Source: UBA2632 sp964452155 (GTDB taxonomy: Bacteria > Bacteroidota > Bacteroidia > Bacteroidales > Dysgonomonadaceae). From it: DNA of 17,903 nt. Positions 1 through 9,048 of this stretch are shown one piece after another (position 1 is the first letter of the stretch; every line of letters starts with the position of its first letter). The stretch covers positions 1 to 17,903 of the forward strand of contig CAYVLC010000049.1 of assembly GCA_964452155.1 (NCBI GenBank). The letters run 5' to 3'. The notes below the pieces were generated by a model. It saw only the letters and a program-made list of their open reading frames with translations, was not told where the DNA came from and searched no databases. The translations under genes and the position numbers were made by a program.

Positions 1-461
1 ATAATCTTATCCCGAACTCACGTTAATAGGCTTTTATTCTTCTAAATTGCTAAATTAATTATTATTGCTGACAGACTAATTCTAATAATTCTCTTGTTCC
101 GAAGACCAAATATTTAGATATTACATCATGTTTTTGGTTCAGTTTCCCTCAGTGCTATGGCTATGTCAAGCTTTATTTTTCAAGCTGTATGTTTTTTTAA
201 ATTGCTTATTAAATTTTGCATGAAATAGTAAAGATAATTATTTGTTCTATATATCAGATGTTTTCTCACATAAATTTTAGATAGTTGCAGATACAAGAAC
301 GAGTAAAAATACGATGAAATCTAGAATATAGATTCTCTTATGTTTGAGCTGAATTGAATATTCAACTCTTTAGGAACAGAGGATGCAAGATGTAATAAGG
401 AGATTGTCAATAGATTTAAACCAAAAAAAATAGAGAAAAATACTATTCACTGAAAATGCTT
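1..461. other. AT-rich intergenic region, no gene seen
   Basis: No convincing reading frame is visible on either strand. Two small dyads stand out: a perfect 12-bp palindrome TTGAATATTCAA at 354-365, and a hairpin AGAAT-ATAG-ATTCT at 323-336. A direct repeat of CAAGCT lies at about 168 and 181. A short hairpin TGAAA-ATGC-TTTCA at 451-464 overlaps the stop codon of the leftward MATE gene, and in that gene's direction it is followed by T-rich sequence (positions 440-421). It could be a weak terminator. Nothing else is supported. Confidence 0.5.
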
Positions 462-1763
462 TCACTCCAATGGCTCAAGATTCAAAGCCTTTTTAGACCA
501 TAAAGTTTGTATGATGCCTCTCACCGTTAAATAAAGAATAAACGACAACCACAAAGCATTGTTACCCAAAAACGATTTGGTGGAGTAGTAACAGACAAAA
601 AAACTGAGAGCTGATAAAATCATTGCATTGCGCATCTCTTTTGATGCGGTAGCACCAATAAATATGCCATCCCATAAGAAGGCCGCAAATCCGGTAATGG
701 GTATCAGAATAGTCCAAAAAGTAAATGATTTGGTTGTTGCTATTACTTCCTGATTGTTTGTCAGAACTTGCAATATTTGATTAGGGAAAATGATGTATAG
801 CAATGCTGAGGCAGCACTTACCACAAAACCCCAAAAGAAAAGTCTTTGAATCATGTAGCGCAGTAGTAAGTGGTTTTTTGAACCAATGTAGCGGCCAGTA
901 AGGGCTTCGCCTGCATAAGCAAACCCATCCATGAAATAAGAGAAAAGCATGAAGAACTGCATCAATAAGGCATTCACTGCAAGTATCGTGTCGCCCATAC
1001 CCGAAGATGCAAACGTGAAAAATGTTGTCACGAGTGTGAGCATAAATGTGCGTATAAAAGTATCGCCATTCACTTTGAAGTATGATTTTAGGGCTGTAGT
1101 ATCTAATACTGTTTTCAGATTTATATATTTAACCATTCTGTTGTAGTAGCGAAACCACAAAGCTATAGATATCAGAAGTGTCACAACTTGCGAAAGCATT
1201 GTTCCCAAGGCAATTCCTTTTATCTTCATGTCAAACCCGAATACAAAAATGAAACTAAGAACTATGTTTAACACATTGTTGATAATGGATATCACCATGG
1301 GCGTTTTTGCATTCTGCATACCAATGAACCATCCTTTAAATGCATATACCCCCAATACTGCAGGTGCACTCCAGATACATATCCGAAAATAATACTTCAC
1401 GTTCTCTATGGTTTCTGGTCCAGACTTGATAAAACCAATAGCAAGCTTCTCAATTGGCATTTGCAAGAGAAGTATCAGCAGCCCAAAGCCTATTGCAACA
1501 ATGAGAGACCGAATGAGTACATTCATGGCTTCGCCAAAATTGCGAGCTCCATAGGCTTGAGCTGTAAATCCACTTGAACTCATGCGCAGGAAGCCAAAGT
1601 TCCAATAAACCATGTTGAAGATATTACTTCCCAGAGCAATTGCACCTATATATATGGCCGAACCTAAATGGCCAGCAATAGCTATATCTATCATTCCTAA
1701 CATAGGAACGGTTATGTTAGATATTATATTGGGGAGGGCTAGTCGGAATATTTTTTTATCCAT
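462..1763 (-). CDS. MATE family efflux transporter (DinF-like)
   Basis: A 433-residue multi-pass inner-membrane protein with about 12 hydrophobic segments, the normal size for the MATE family of Na+ or H+ coupled drug/metabolite exporters. The N-terminus (MDKKIFRLALPNIISNITVP) followed by LGMIDIAIAGHLG is typical of Bacteroidota DinF-like MATE proteins; the internal pseudo-repeat begins near the phenylalanine-rich TM7 region (residues about 230-260). The start is placed at the ATG because homologues begin at this point. It is divergent from the ATPase operon, with 162 bp between the two start codons. A TAnnTTTG-type -7 element lies only 4 bases upstream of the start codon, implying a very short or absent leader. 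The transported substrate cannot be told from sequence. There is no sign of damage. Confidence 0.93.
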   Translation of the reverse strand: MDKKIFRLALPNIISNITVPMLGMIDIAIAGHLGSAIYIGAIALGSNIFNMVYWNFGFLRMSSSGFTAQAYGARNFGEAMNVLIRSLIVAIGFGLLILLLQMPIEKLAIGFIKSGPETIENVKYYFRICIWSAPAVLGVYAFKGWFIGMQNAKTPMVISIINNVLNIVLSFIFVFGFDMKIKGIALGTMLSQVVTLLISIALWFRYYNRMVKYINLKTVLDTTALKSYFKVNGDTFIRTFMLTLVTTFFTFASSGMGDTILAVNALLMQFFMLFSYFMDGFAYAGEALTGRYIGSKNHLLLRYMIQRLFFWGFVVSAASALLYIIFPNQILQVLTNNQEVIATTKSFTFWTILIPITGFAAFLWDGIFIGATASKEMRNAMILSALSFFVCYYSTKSFLGNNALWLSFILYLTVRGIIQTLWSKKALNLEPLE

Positions 1764-1767
1764 TCTG

Positions 1768-1775
1768 CAAAATTA
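1768..1775 (-). promoter_or_regulatory. Possible -7 promoter element of the MATE gene
   Basis: The plus strand reads CAAAATTA, which on the minus strand is TAATTTTG, an exact match to the Bacteroidota -7 consensus TAnnTTTG. No clear TTTG -33 element is visible at the usual distance. The start codon begins 4 bases downstream of the motif, so transcription from here would give a leaderless or nearly leaderless mRNA. Alternatively the match is chance in AT-rich DNA. Confidence 0.4.
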
Positions 1776-1841
1776 ATGCTTTTATTGTGTTAAATAATAA
1801 AAACCTTCAATTTATTGCTTATTTTGATATGAATATATCCG

Positions 1842-1869
1842 TTGTGGTACATTAATTTTTATATCTTTG
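1842..1869 (+). promoter_or_regulatory. Promoter of the V-type ATPase operon
   Basis: TATCTTTG at 1862-1869 is an exact match to the Bacteroidota -7 element TAnnTTTG. A TTG at 1842-1844 lies 17 bases upstream, close to the usual -33 spacing. The expected start of transcription at about 1875 gives a leader of roughly 50 bases before the atpE ATG at 1926. No other comparable element was noticed in front of the operon. Confidence 0.6.
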
Positions 1870-1925
1870 TCAATTAAGATATATTTTCATTGTAACATTT
1901 TTTGAAATAACAGCACAATAATATT

Positions 1926-2513
1926 ATGGACAAAATTCAAGAACTCACTTCCAAGCTTTACGAAGAAGGGGTGAAAAAAGGAAACGCAGAGGCCGAGAAG
2001 ATTGTAGCGGATGCACAAAAGAAAGAAAAACAAATTCTTGATGATGCAAACACAAAAGCACAAGAAATAATAGATGCTGCAAAGAAAAAATCGACAGAAG
2101 TAAATAACAATGCCGAATCGGAGCTCAAACTATATGCCTCTCAAGCATTGGAAGGTCTGAAAACAGAGGTTACAAACATTATAACCGAAAAGTTGGCTAC
2201 ATCTAGCGTGAAAGCTGCTGTTGGTGACAAAGCTTTTATGCAAAAACTTATAACCAACCTGATGCAAAATTGGGCCGATAAACAAACAATGGTTGTGAGT
2301 GTAGAAAACAAAGACGAATTAGAAGAATATATTAAAGCCAATGCTAAGTCGCTCCTCGACGGCAAGCTGAAAATAGAATCGGTAAACGGTATTAAAACCG
2401 GATTTATGATTGCCCCCGCTGATGGGACTTACAAAGTGAAATTTGGTGAAGACGAATTTGTTGAATATTTCAAAGAGTTTTTACGTCCTCAAATTCAACA
2501 GCTATTGTTCTAA
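1926..2513 (+). CDS. atpE: V/A-type ATP synthase subunit E (peripheral stalk)
   Basis: A 195-residue subunit that forms the peripheral stalk linking the A/B catalytic head to the membrane stator (subunit I). Residues about 1-75 are a long charged, heptad-like helix rich in Ala, Lys, Glu and Gln (EAEKIVADAQKKEKQILDDA), typical of the E-subunit coiled coil. The C-terminal part (about 100-195) is the globular domain that binds the head. It is the first gene of the operon, 56 bases after a -7 element, and is followed after 30 bases by the DUF2764 gene. No Shine-Dalgarno sequence is seen. No separate G/H partner gene is present nearby, although in other organisms E pairs with one. Length and gene order match bacterial V-type operons. 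Confidence 0.9.
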   Translation: MDKIQELTSKLYEEGVKKGNAEAEKIVADAQKKEKQILDDANTKAQEIIDAAKKKSTEVNNNAESELKLYASQALEGLKTEVTNIITEKLATSSVKAAVGDKAFMQKLITNLMQNWADKQTMVVSVENKDELEEYIKANAKSLLDGKLKIESVNGIKTGFMIAPADGTYKVKFGEDEFVEYFKEFLRPQIQQLLF

Positions 2514-2543
2514 CGCTTTTTTTTTAATCCTTAAAGTTAGTCT

Positions 2544-3392
2544 ATGTTCAAAAATCAATACTATTATTTTGTAGCAGGTCTGCCTGATTTTTCGTTCGAC
2601 AGTACTAAGCTCCCTTTCACAGTATCAGAATTTAAAGCGATGCTGTATGAAGAGTTGAAGCCGGATGACAAAAAATTGATTGATAAATATTTTTTAGAAG
2701 CAGACAAAAATAATCTACTCAAACTTCTCTTAGACAAGGAAGCTGAGGTGAAAGAAACGGGAGTCTTTTCTCGTAAGGAGCTGCTTGGCACCATCAATTC
2801 CATTAAGGAAAGCCAAGATGTGAAGAACAAGAATATGCCAAATATTTTTGAAGACTTCATAAGGCAATGGCTGAAAGAAGATGCTGAGTCTGAAAATAAA
2901 AACTGGGAAGATATACTTACATCGCTTTATATGGACTATGGAGCCAGTGTGAAAAACACATTGGTATCGCAGTGGTTCACATTAAACTTAAATATAGGAA
3001 ACCTATTGGGCGCTATCTATAGTCGTAAGTATGGGCTGGATGTAAAGCAGGTGGTGGTTGGCAGCAATCATATTGCAAAAACAATAAGAGCCAATGCAAA
3101 CACGCGTGATTTTGGCCTCGAACAAGAGCTAGATTACTACAATGCTATACTCAGAATATCAGAAGAAACTGATATATACGAACGAGAGCGCAAGATTGAT
3201 AAGTTTCGCTGGGATTGGTTGGACCAGAACACAGTCTTCGACTATTTCGATATAGAATATCTTTTTGCTTATTTATGCAAGTTGCAAATCTTGGAACGTT
3301 GGGTGCAACTCAATGCTGAAGAGGGCGAGCGAGTGTTTCGAGAGCTCATTGCAAACATGAAGAAAGAAGTGAAAGTTCCCGACGAAGAATAA
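2544..3392 (+). CDS. DUF2764 family protein of the V-type ATPase operon (possible C-like subunit)
   Basis: A 282-residue, largely helical soluble protein without signal peptide or membrane segment. It begins FKNQYYYFVAGLPDFSF and ends with an aromatic-rich helical region (FRWDWLDQ through ILERWVQL) and a charged tail. It matches what I know of the DUF2764 family, which occupies the second place in V-type ATPase operons of Bacteroidota, Chlamydia and spirochaetes. No subunit C or F gene is present in this operon, so a role as a diverged C (Vma6/d-like) socket linking central stalk and K ring is a reasonable inference from position and helical content. It is not proven by any motif I can see. 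The start codon lies 30 bases after atpE and atpA starts 36 bases after its stop. Confidence 0.85.
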   Translation: MFKNQYYYFVAGLPDFSFDSTKLPFTVSEFKAMLYEELKPDDKKLIDKYFLEADKNNLLKLLLDKEAEVKETGVFSRKELLGTINSIKESQDVKNKNMPNIFEDFIRQWLKEDAESENKNWEDILTSLYMDYGASVKNTLVSQWFTLNLNIGNLLGAIYSRKYGLDVKQVVVGSNHIAKTIRANANTRDFGLEQELDYYNAILRISEETDIYERERKIDKFRWDWLDQNTVFDYFDIEYLFAYLCKLQILERWVQLNAEEGERVFRELIANMKKEVKVPDEE

Positions 3393-3428
3393 TAACAAAA
3401 TAAGGAAATAGAAACAACACACATATAT

Positions 3429-5201
3429 ATGTCAACAAAAGGAATTGTAAAAGGAATTATCGCCAACTTAGTAATAGTTGAAGTAGATGGTCCTGTATCG
3501 CAAAACGAAATTGCCTATATAGTTTTGGACGATACCAAACTAATGGCAGAGGTTATAAAAGTAGTTGGTAAAAGTGCTTATGTTCAGGTTTTTGAGAGTA
3601 CCCGTGGATTGGCCGTCAATGCAGAAGTAGAATTTGTAGGTCACATGCTCGAAGTTGTTCTTGGTCCTGGATTATTGGAGCGAAACTTAGACGGACTTCA
3701 GAACGACCTCGACAAAATGGAAGGTATCTTCTTGAAGCGTGGTCAATATACTTTTCCTCTGAATGAGGAAAAGCTATGGCAGTTTAAACCCTTAGCTAAA
3801 AAAGGCGATAAGGTTTCGGCAGGAGCATGGCTGGGCGAAGTGGATGAAAACTTTCAGCCACACAAAATAATGCTCCCCTTCAAAATGGAAGGAGAATACA
3901 CGGTGAAAAGTGTAGCCGAAGCTGGCCAATATAATATCTACGATATTATGGCCGTAGTAGAAGATAAGAATGGCAAAGAGATTGAACTCAATATGATTCA
4001 ACGCTGGCCTGTGAAACAACCTATCACCTTCTTCAAAAACAAGCCTCGTCCATACAAATTACTTGAAACCGGAGTAAGAACTATTGACACCCTCAACCCC
4101 ATTGTGGAAGGTGGCACAGGATTTATTCCTGGTGCGTTTGGAACTGGTAAAACAGTTTTGCAGCATGCCATTTCAAAACAAGCAGAATCCGATATTGTGA
4201 TAATTGCTGCTTGTGGTGAACGTGCCAATGAAGTGGTTGAGATTTTTACAGAATTCCCCGAATTAGAAGATCCACACACAGGACGCAAATTGATGGAGCG
4301 AACCATCATCATTGCCAATACCTCAAATATGCCTGTAGCAGCTCGTGAGGCCTCTGTATATACAGCAATGACCATTGGCGAGTATTACAGAGCAATGGGC
4401 TTGAAGGTGCTCTTGATGGCCGACTCTACTTCTCGTTGGGCACAGGCGCTTCGCGAAATGAGTAACCGCTTGGAGGAACTTCCCGGACCCGATGGTTTCC
4501 CCATGGACTTATCATCTATTATCTCAAACTTTTATAGTAGGGCAGGGCATGTTGTTCTAAATAACGATGAGTCTGGTTCAATTACTTTTATTGGTACAGT
4601 ATCTCCGGCTGGAGGTAACCTGAAAGAACCAGTAACTGAAAACACAAAAAAAGTAGCGCGCTGTTTTTATGCATTAGAGCAAGACCGTGCCGATAAAAAA
4701 CGCTATCCGGCAGTCAATCCCATTGACTCTTATTCTAAATATATAGAGTATCCCGAATTTGAAGAATACATCAAAAAACAAATTTCGGAAGACTGGTTAG
4801 ACAAAATAAATGAAGCAAAACTATATTTGTTGCGTGGCAAGGAGATTGCAGAACAGATAAATATTTTGGGAGATGATGGTGTTCCTGTTGAGTATCATGT
4901 TACTTTTTGGAAATCAGAATTGATTGACTTTGTTGTTCTACAACAAGATGCATTCGATGCCATTGATGCTGTAACACCTATCAAGAGACAAGAGTATATA
5001 CTAAATATGGTTACCGATATCTGTCGCAGCGATTTCAAATTTGACAATTTCAATAAGGTTGCAGACTATTTCAAAGATGTAATCAATATTTGCAGGCAAA
5101 TGAATTATGCAGAGTTTAAGTCTGATAAGTTTAATGGATATCACAAACAGCTTAATGACCTTTTGGAAACAAAAGCGGTGAGCAACAACACTAAAAAATA
5201 A
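3429..5201 (+). CDS. atpA: V/A-type ATP synthase catalytic subunit A
   Basis: The 590-residue catalytic subunit, which hydrolyses or makes ATP in the A3B3 head on the cytoplasmic side. The Walker A motif is GAFGTGKT at residues 235-242 (Lys241, Thr242). The catalytic glutamate is Glu264 in CGER. The Walker B region ends LLMADSTSRW with Asp332. Between the N-terminal beta-barrel (residues 1-70) and the P-loop lies the extra domain (about 110-200) that separates V-type A from F1-beta. Length is normal and all key residues are present. It is preceded by DUF2764 and followed after 20 bases by atpB. No Shine-Dalgarno is seen. Confidence 0.97.
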   Translation: MSTKGIVKGIIANLVIVEVDGPVSQNEIAYIVLDDTKLMAEVIKVVGKSAYVQVFESTRGLAVNAEVEFVGHMLEVVLGPGLLERNLDGLQNDLDKMEGIFLKRGQYTFPLNEEKLWQFKPLAKKGDKVSAGAWLGEVDENFQPHKIMLPFKMEGEYTVKSVAEAGQYNIYDIMAVVEDKNGKEIELNMIQRWPVKQPITFFKNKPRPYKLLETGVRTIDTLNPIVEGGTGFIPGAFGTGKTVLQHAISKQAESDIVIIAACGERANEVVEIFTEFPELEDPHTGRKLMERTIIIANTSNMPVAAREASVYTAMTIGEYYRAMGLKVLLMADSTSRWAQALREMSNRLEELPGPDGFPMDLSSIISNFYSRAGHVVLNNDESGSITFIGTVSPAGGNLKEPVTENTKKVARCFYALEQDRADKKRYPAVNPIDSYSKYIEYPEFEEYIKKQISEDWLDKINEAKLYLLRGKEIAEQINILGDDGVPVEYHVTFWKSELIDFVVLQQDAFDAIDAVTPIKRQEYILNMVTDICRSDFKFDNFNKVADYFKDVINICRQMNYAEFKSDKFNGYHKQLNDLLETKAVSNNTKK

Positions 5202-5221
5202 AGCAGAAAGCTAGAAGAATT

Positions 5222-6571
5222 ATGGCAAAAGCATTTCAAAAAATATACACTAAAATTACCCAAATCACTAAAGCTACATGTAGCCTCAAAGCTTCAAATG
5301 TGGGTTATGACGAATTGGCAACTGTTGATGGAAGATTGGCGCAGGTAGTAAAAATTATTGAAGATGTAGTAACGCTACAAATATTTGGTGGTACCGAAGG
5401 TATTCCCACAAACGCCGAGGTTATTTTCTTGGGCAAAGCCCCCTCGTTGAAAGTGAGTGAGCAGTTGGCTGGTCGTTTCTTTGATGCGTTGGGAAATCCT
5501 ATAGATGGAGGCCCTATTCCCGAAGGGGAAGAACGCGAAATTGGTGGTCCATCTGTAAACCCAGTGCGTAGAGACCAACCATCAAAACTAATTGCTACTG
5601 GTATTGCTGGTATCGACCTCAACAACACACTTGTTTCGGGTCAGAAGATTCCTTTCTTTGCCGACCCCGATCAACCTTTTAATCAAGTAATGGCAACAGT
5701 GGCACTACGTGCAAAAGCCGACAAGATTATTCTGGGAGCCATGGGCATGACCAACGATGACTATTTGTTTTACAAAAACGTCTTTAGCAATGCTGGAGCC
5801 TTAGATAGAATTATCAGCTTTGTAAACACAACCGAGAATCCACCAGTAGAACGTCTGTTGGTACCAGATATGGCTTTAACTGCTGCAGAGTATTTTGCAG
5901 TAGATAAAAACGAAAACGTATTGGTACTCTTAACCGATATGACATCCTATGCCGATGCTTTAGCAATTGTATCAAATAGGATGGACCAAATACCATCTAA
6001 AGACTCTATGCCTGGTTCGTTATACTCCGACTTGGCTAAAATATATGAGAAAGCAGTACAATTTCCTGCAGGAGGTTCTATCACCATTATTGCAGTTACT
6101 ACCCTCTCGGGTGGAGACATCACACATGCTGTGCCCGACAATACAGGGTATATTACCGAGGGGCAGCTCTTCTTACGTACAGATAGCGATATAGGTAAAG
6201 TAATTGTCGACCCATTCCGCTCACTTTCACGTCTGAAACAATTGGTGCAAGGCGAGGTAACACGCGAAGACCATCCACAGGTAATGAATGCTGCTGTGAG
6301 ATTATATTCTGATGCTGCCAATGCTAAAACAAAAATGGAAAACGGTTTTGATCTCACCGATTATGACCAACGTACACTGAGTTTTGCAAAGGAATATTCA
6401 GAATATATTTTGGCTATTGATGTCAACCTAGATACAACAGAAATGCTTGATACTACATGGGGCCTATTCTCTAGTCATTTCAGACCAGAAGAGGTGAACA
6501 TGAAAACCGAAATGGTAGATAAGTATTGGAAATCGAAAGAAAAGGTTGCAAAGGAAGTACATCAAGAATAG
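5222..6571 (+). CDS. atpB: V/A-type ATP synthase non-catalytic subunit B
   Basis: The 449-residue regulatory partner of subunit A in the head hexamer. As expected for B there is no Walker A motif: the equivalent segment reads SGQKIPFFADPDQPFNQ with no GKT. The arginine that reaches into the A-subunit nucleotide site is conserved as Arg337 in RSLSRL. The loop usually written PGRRGYPG in archaeal B subunits is PSKDSMPG here (residues about 259-266), a departure from the archaeal type. The gene lies 20 bases after atpA and 15 bases before atpD. Length is slightly below the 460-480 of archaeal and Thermus B subunits. Confidence 0.95.
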   Translation: MAKAFQKIYTKITQITKATCSLKASNVGYDELATVDGRLAQVVKIIEDVVTLQIFGGTEGIPTNAEVIFLGKAPSLKVSEQLAGRFFDALGNPIDGGPIPEGEEREIGGPSVNPVRRDQPSKLIATGIAGIDLNNTLVSGQKIPFFADPDQPFNQVMATVALRAKADKIILGAMGMTNDDYLFYKNVFSNAGALDRIISFVNTTENPPVERLLVPDMALTAAEYFAVDKNENVLVLLTDMTSYADALAIVSNRMDQIPSKDSMPGSLYSDLAKIYEKAVQFPAGGSITIIAVTTLSGGDITHAVPDNTGYITEGQLFLRTDSDIGKVIVDPFRSLSRLKQLVQGEVTREDHPQVMNAAVRLYSDAANAKTKMENGFDLTDYDQRTLSFAKEYSEYILAIDVNLDTTEMLDTTWGLFSSHFRPEEVNMKTEMVDKYWKSKEKVAKEVHQE

Positions 6572-6586
6572 GAAAGTAAATTATTT

Positions 6587-7201
6587 ATGGCTATAAAATT
6601 TCAATATAACAAAACATCGCAACAGGTACTCGAGAAAAGTCTCAAGATGAGGCTGCGTGCTCTCCCTACTCTTCAGAGTAAAGAGAGTGCATTGCGAATG
6701 GAGGTTAAAAAGGCCAAAGACCAAATAGAAGAACTAGACGACGAACTGGAAAGCCAAATAGGATCGTATGACAAAATGGTGGGACTATGGACAGAGTTCG
6801 ACCCCTCATTGATACGGGTGAAGGATGTGAATCTTTCGAAGAAGAAAATTGCTGGTGTACCTATTTTTGTTTTAGAAGGGGTTGAGTTTGAAACGAAACA
6901 GTTTAGCGTTTTCAATAGACCAAAATGGTTTTTGGACGGAGTAAGCTTATTGCAACGTTTAGGAGAAATAGGAATAAAACGAGACTTCTTCGAACTCAAA
7001 TTGAGGAAGTTGGAGTATGCTCGAAAAAAGACAACTCAGAAAGTAAATCTTTTTGAGAAAGTGCAGATACCGGGCTATGAAGATGCAATCCTAAAAATTA
7101 AACGATATTTAGAAGATGAGGAAAATCTCTCGAAGTCTTCACAAAAAATTATGCGTGCTAAAAAGGATGCAAGAGCAGAAAAGGAGGGTTCGATATGGTA
7201 A
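6587..7201 (+). CDS. atpD: V/A-type ATP synthase subunit D (central stalk)
   Basis: A 204-residue rotor-shaft subunit that turns inside the A/B hexamer. It has the expected form: a long N-terminal helix (residues about 10-65, LEKSLKMRLRALPTLQSKES onwards) and a long C-terminal helix (about 130-200, including RKLEYARKKTTQKVNLFEKV) that would pack as an antiparallel coiled coil, with a shorter globular insert between them. The last codons overlap the start of atpI by 7 bases, so translation of the two is probably coupled. No subunit F gene, the usual partner of D, is found in the operon. Confidence 0.93.
   Translation: MAIKFQYNKTSQQVLEKSLKMRLRALPTLQSKESALRMEVKKAKDQIEELDDELESQIGSYDKMVGLWTEFDPSLIRVKDVNLSKKKIAGVPIFVLEGVEFETKQFSVFNRPKWFLDGVSLLQRLGEIGIKRDFFELKLRKLEYARKKTTQKVNLFEKVQIPGYEDAILKIKRYLEDEENLSKSSQKIMRAKKDARAEKEGSIW
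7183..7188 (+). promoter_or_regulatory. Strong Shine-Dalgarno for atpI inside atpD
   Basis: GGAGGG at 7183-7188 lies 6 bases before the atpI ATG at 7195-7197 and inside the end of atpD. It is the only clear Shine-Dalgarno noticed in front of an operon gene. The other six starts (E, DUF2764, A, B, D, K) are preceded by AT-rich sequence, as is usual in Bacteroidota. It decides the atpI start and suggests re-initiation at the overlap, which could set the ratio of I to D. Confidence 0.6.
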
Positions 7202-9009
7202 AAAAAATGCGGAAGTTTTCTTTTTTGATCTATCATAACGATTATGATGTCTTTTTGCAAGATTTACGTAAGCTCGGACTCATTCATGTGGCGCAACAAG
7301 CCAATGAGGTGGCCCACAACGATGAGTTGGAAGATTACATCAGTCAGTTGAAAAAACTGGAAGAGTCGAAGAAAATACTACAAAAAACAATTGCTGACGA
7401 TAAGGTAGAAACACCTGAAAATGCTGCAGACACAGACTTGGGTTACAAAATACCGCAACGCATCGAAGCTATTCAAGAGCGTATTGCAACAATAAACCAA
7501 CAGTTGCAAGTAGCCTCAAAAGAACTAGAAACGCTTCAGCCTTGGGGTAATTTTGATACCGAAACAATAAAAAATTTAGAGCAAGCAGGCTACAACATAG
7601 ATTTCTTTTCAATTCAGAAGAGTGCATACAATCCAGAATGGGAAACCTTGTACGATGCTATTTTGATAAACGAAGCTACACGCTACTATTTTATAACAGT
7701 AACACAGCAAGATAATGTAGCCGAAGAGCTGGGCCTAGAGGCACTGAAGCTACCAGATGTATCGCACCATGATTTGTCAAATCTGATAGAATCAATCAAA
7801 GAGAAAAGAAAAGAAGAAGAAGTGAGCTTAAAAATACTTTCGGCCGATATTCCTTCTCTCGATGCTGCAATAGCAGACCTTGAGGCTAAGATATCTTTGA
7901 AAAATGTTGTTCTCAACACCAGTAGTGTTGCAGACGATAAACTGATGCTGATGCAAGGGTGGGCCCCAGAAGAGAATGAGACTAAGATTGTCTCTTATCT
8001 GCAATCGAAAGATGCATACTACGAAGTAGCAAACCCAACACCCGAAGATGATGTACCTATAAAGTTGAACAACAATAAGTTTTTCAAACTCTTTGAGCCT
8101 ATCACCAAGCTATACATGCTGCCAAAGTACAATGAGTTGGATCTTACTCCCTACTTTGCTCCATTCTTTATGCTATTCTTCGGACTATCATTGGGAGATA
8201 TAGGTTACGGTTTGTTTCTATTTGTGGGAGCTACTGCCGCAAAAATATTTATGAAATCTTCGATGGGAGATTCATTTAAATCTATTTTGTCTTTGGTGCA
8301 AGTGTTAGGAGTGTCTGCTTTCTTTACTGGGTTCTTGACAGGTGGATTCTTTGGCGTACAATTGTACGAATTAGATATACCCATTGCTCAGAAACTAGGA
8401 GAAAAAGTTTACTTCAACAATGATATGATGTTTAGTTTGGCGCTAATGTTGGGTGTAGTGCAAGTTGTCTTCGGAATGATACTTAAGATGTATAACCGAA
8501 TTATACAATTTGGTTTTGTACACGGTATATCTACCCTTGGATGGATTGTACTACTGGTAAGTGTTATCTTCGCAGTGCTTTTCCCAGCTATTTTGCCAAT
8601 GACTGGTACTGTACACCTGATTATTATGGGAATTAGTGCAATAGCTATTTTCTTTGTCAACTCGCCAGGGAAGAATATATTTCTAAACTTCGGTTTAGGT
8701 TTCTGGGATTCATACAATATGGCTACCGGCCTCTTGGGCGACATCCTGTCGTATGTTCGTCTCTTTGCTTTGGGTCTCTCTGGAGGTATCCTAGCAAACG
8801 TGTTTACACAATTGGCAGTAGGTATGAGCCCCGACAACGCCATTGTAGGACCAATAGTAACCATACTAATTTTTGTGATAGGTCATGGTATCAATATCTT
8901 TATGAATACATTGGGAGCAATTGTGCATCCTTTGCGATTAACATTTGTAGAGTTTTTCAAGAATTCAGAATTTACCGGTGGCGGAACAAAATATCAACCA
9001 TTTACTTAA
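7195..9009 (+). CDS. atpI: V/A-type ATP synthase subunit I (membrane stator, a-like)
   Basis: A 604-residue two-domain subunit. Residues about 1-310 are cytoplasmic and helical with coiled-coil stretches, the part that anchors the peripheral stalk. Residues about 320-590 hold seven to eight membrane helices that form the ion half-channels against the K ring. The essential arginine is Arg522 in SYVRLFALGLSGG, which faces the rotor carboxylate. The start is the ATG that overlaps the end of atpD and has a good Shine-Dalgarno. Length is at the short end for the family (about 600-660), typical of the bacterial form. The gene is intact and 39 bases before atpK. Confidence 0.95.
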   Translation: MVKKMRKFSFLIYHNDYDVFLQDLRKLGLIHVAQQANEVAHNDELEDYISQLKKLEESKKILQKTIADDKVETPENAADTDLGYKIPQRIEAIQERIATINQQLQVASKELETLQPWGNFDTETIKNLEQAGYNIDFFSIQKSAYNPEWETLYDAILINEATRYYFITVTQQDNVAEELGLEALKLPDVSHHDLSNLIESIKEKRKEEEVSLKILSADIPSLDAAIADLEAKISLKNVVLNTSSVADDKLMLMQGWAPEENETKIVSYLQSKDAYYEVANPTPEDDVPIKLNNNKFFKLFEPITKLYMLPKYNELDLTPYFAPFFMLFFGLSLGDIGYGLFLFVGATAAKIFMKSSMGDSFKSILSLVQVLGVSAFFTGFLTGGFFGVQLYELDIPIAQKLGEKVYFNNDMMFSLALMLGVVQVVFGMILKMYNRIIQFGFVHGISTLGWIVLLVSVIFAVLFPAILPMTGTVHLIIMGISAIAIFFVNSPGKNIFLNFGLGFWDSYNMATGLLGDILSYVRLFALGLSGGILANVFTQLAVGMSPDNAIVGPIVTILIFVIGHGINIFMNTLGAIVHPLRLTFVEFFKNSEFTGGGTKYQPFT

Positions 9010-9048
9010 AATATCAAATTTATAAAAATCAAATAAATTCAATCAATT

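Noticed and set aside
2498..2525. Attenuator between atpE and the DUF2764 gene (run of nine T)
   Set aside because: The only hairpin before the T run is a 4-bp stem (AACA/TGTT), too weak to support.
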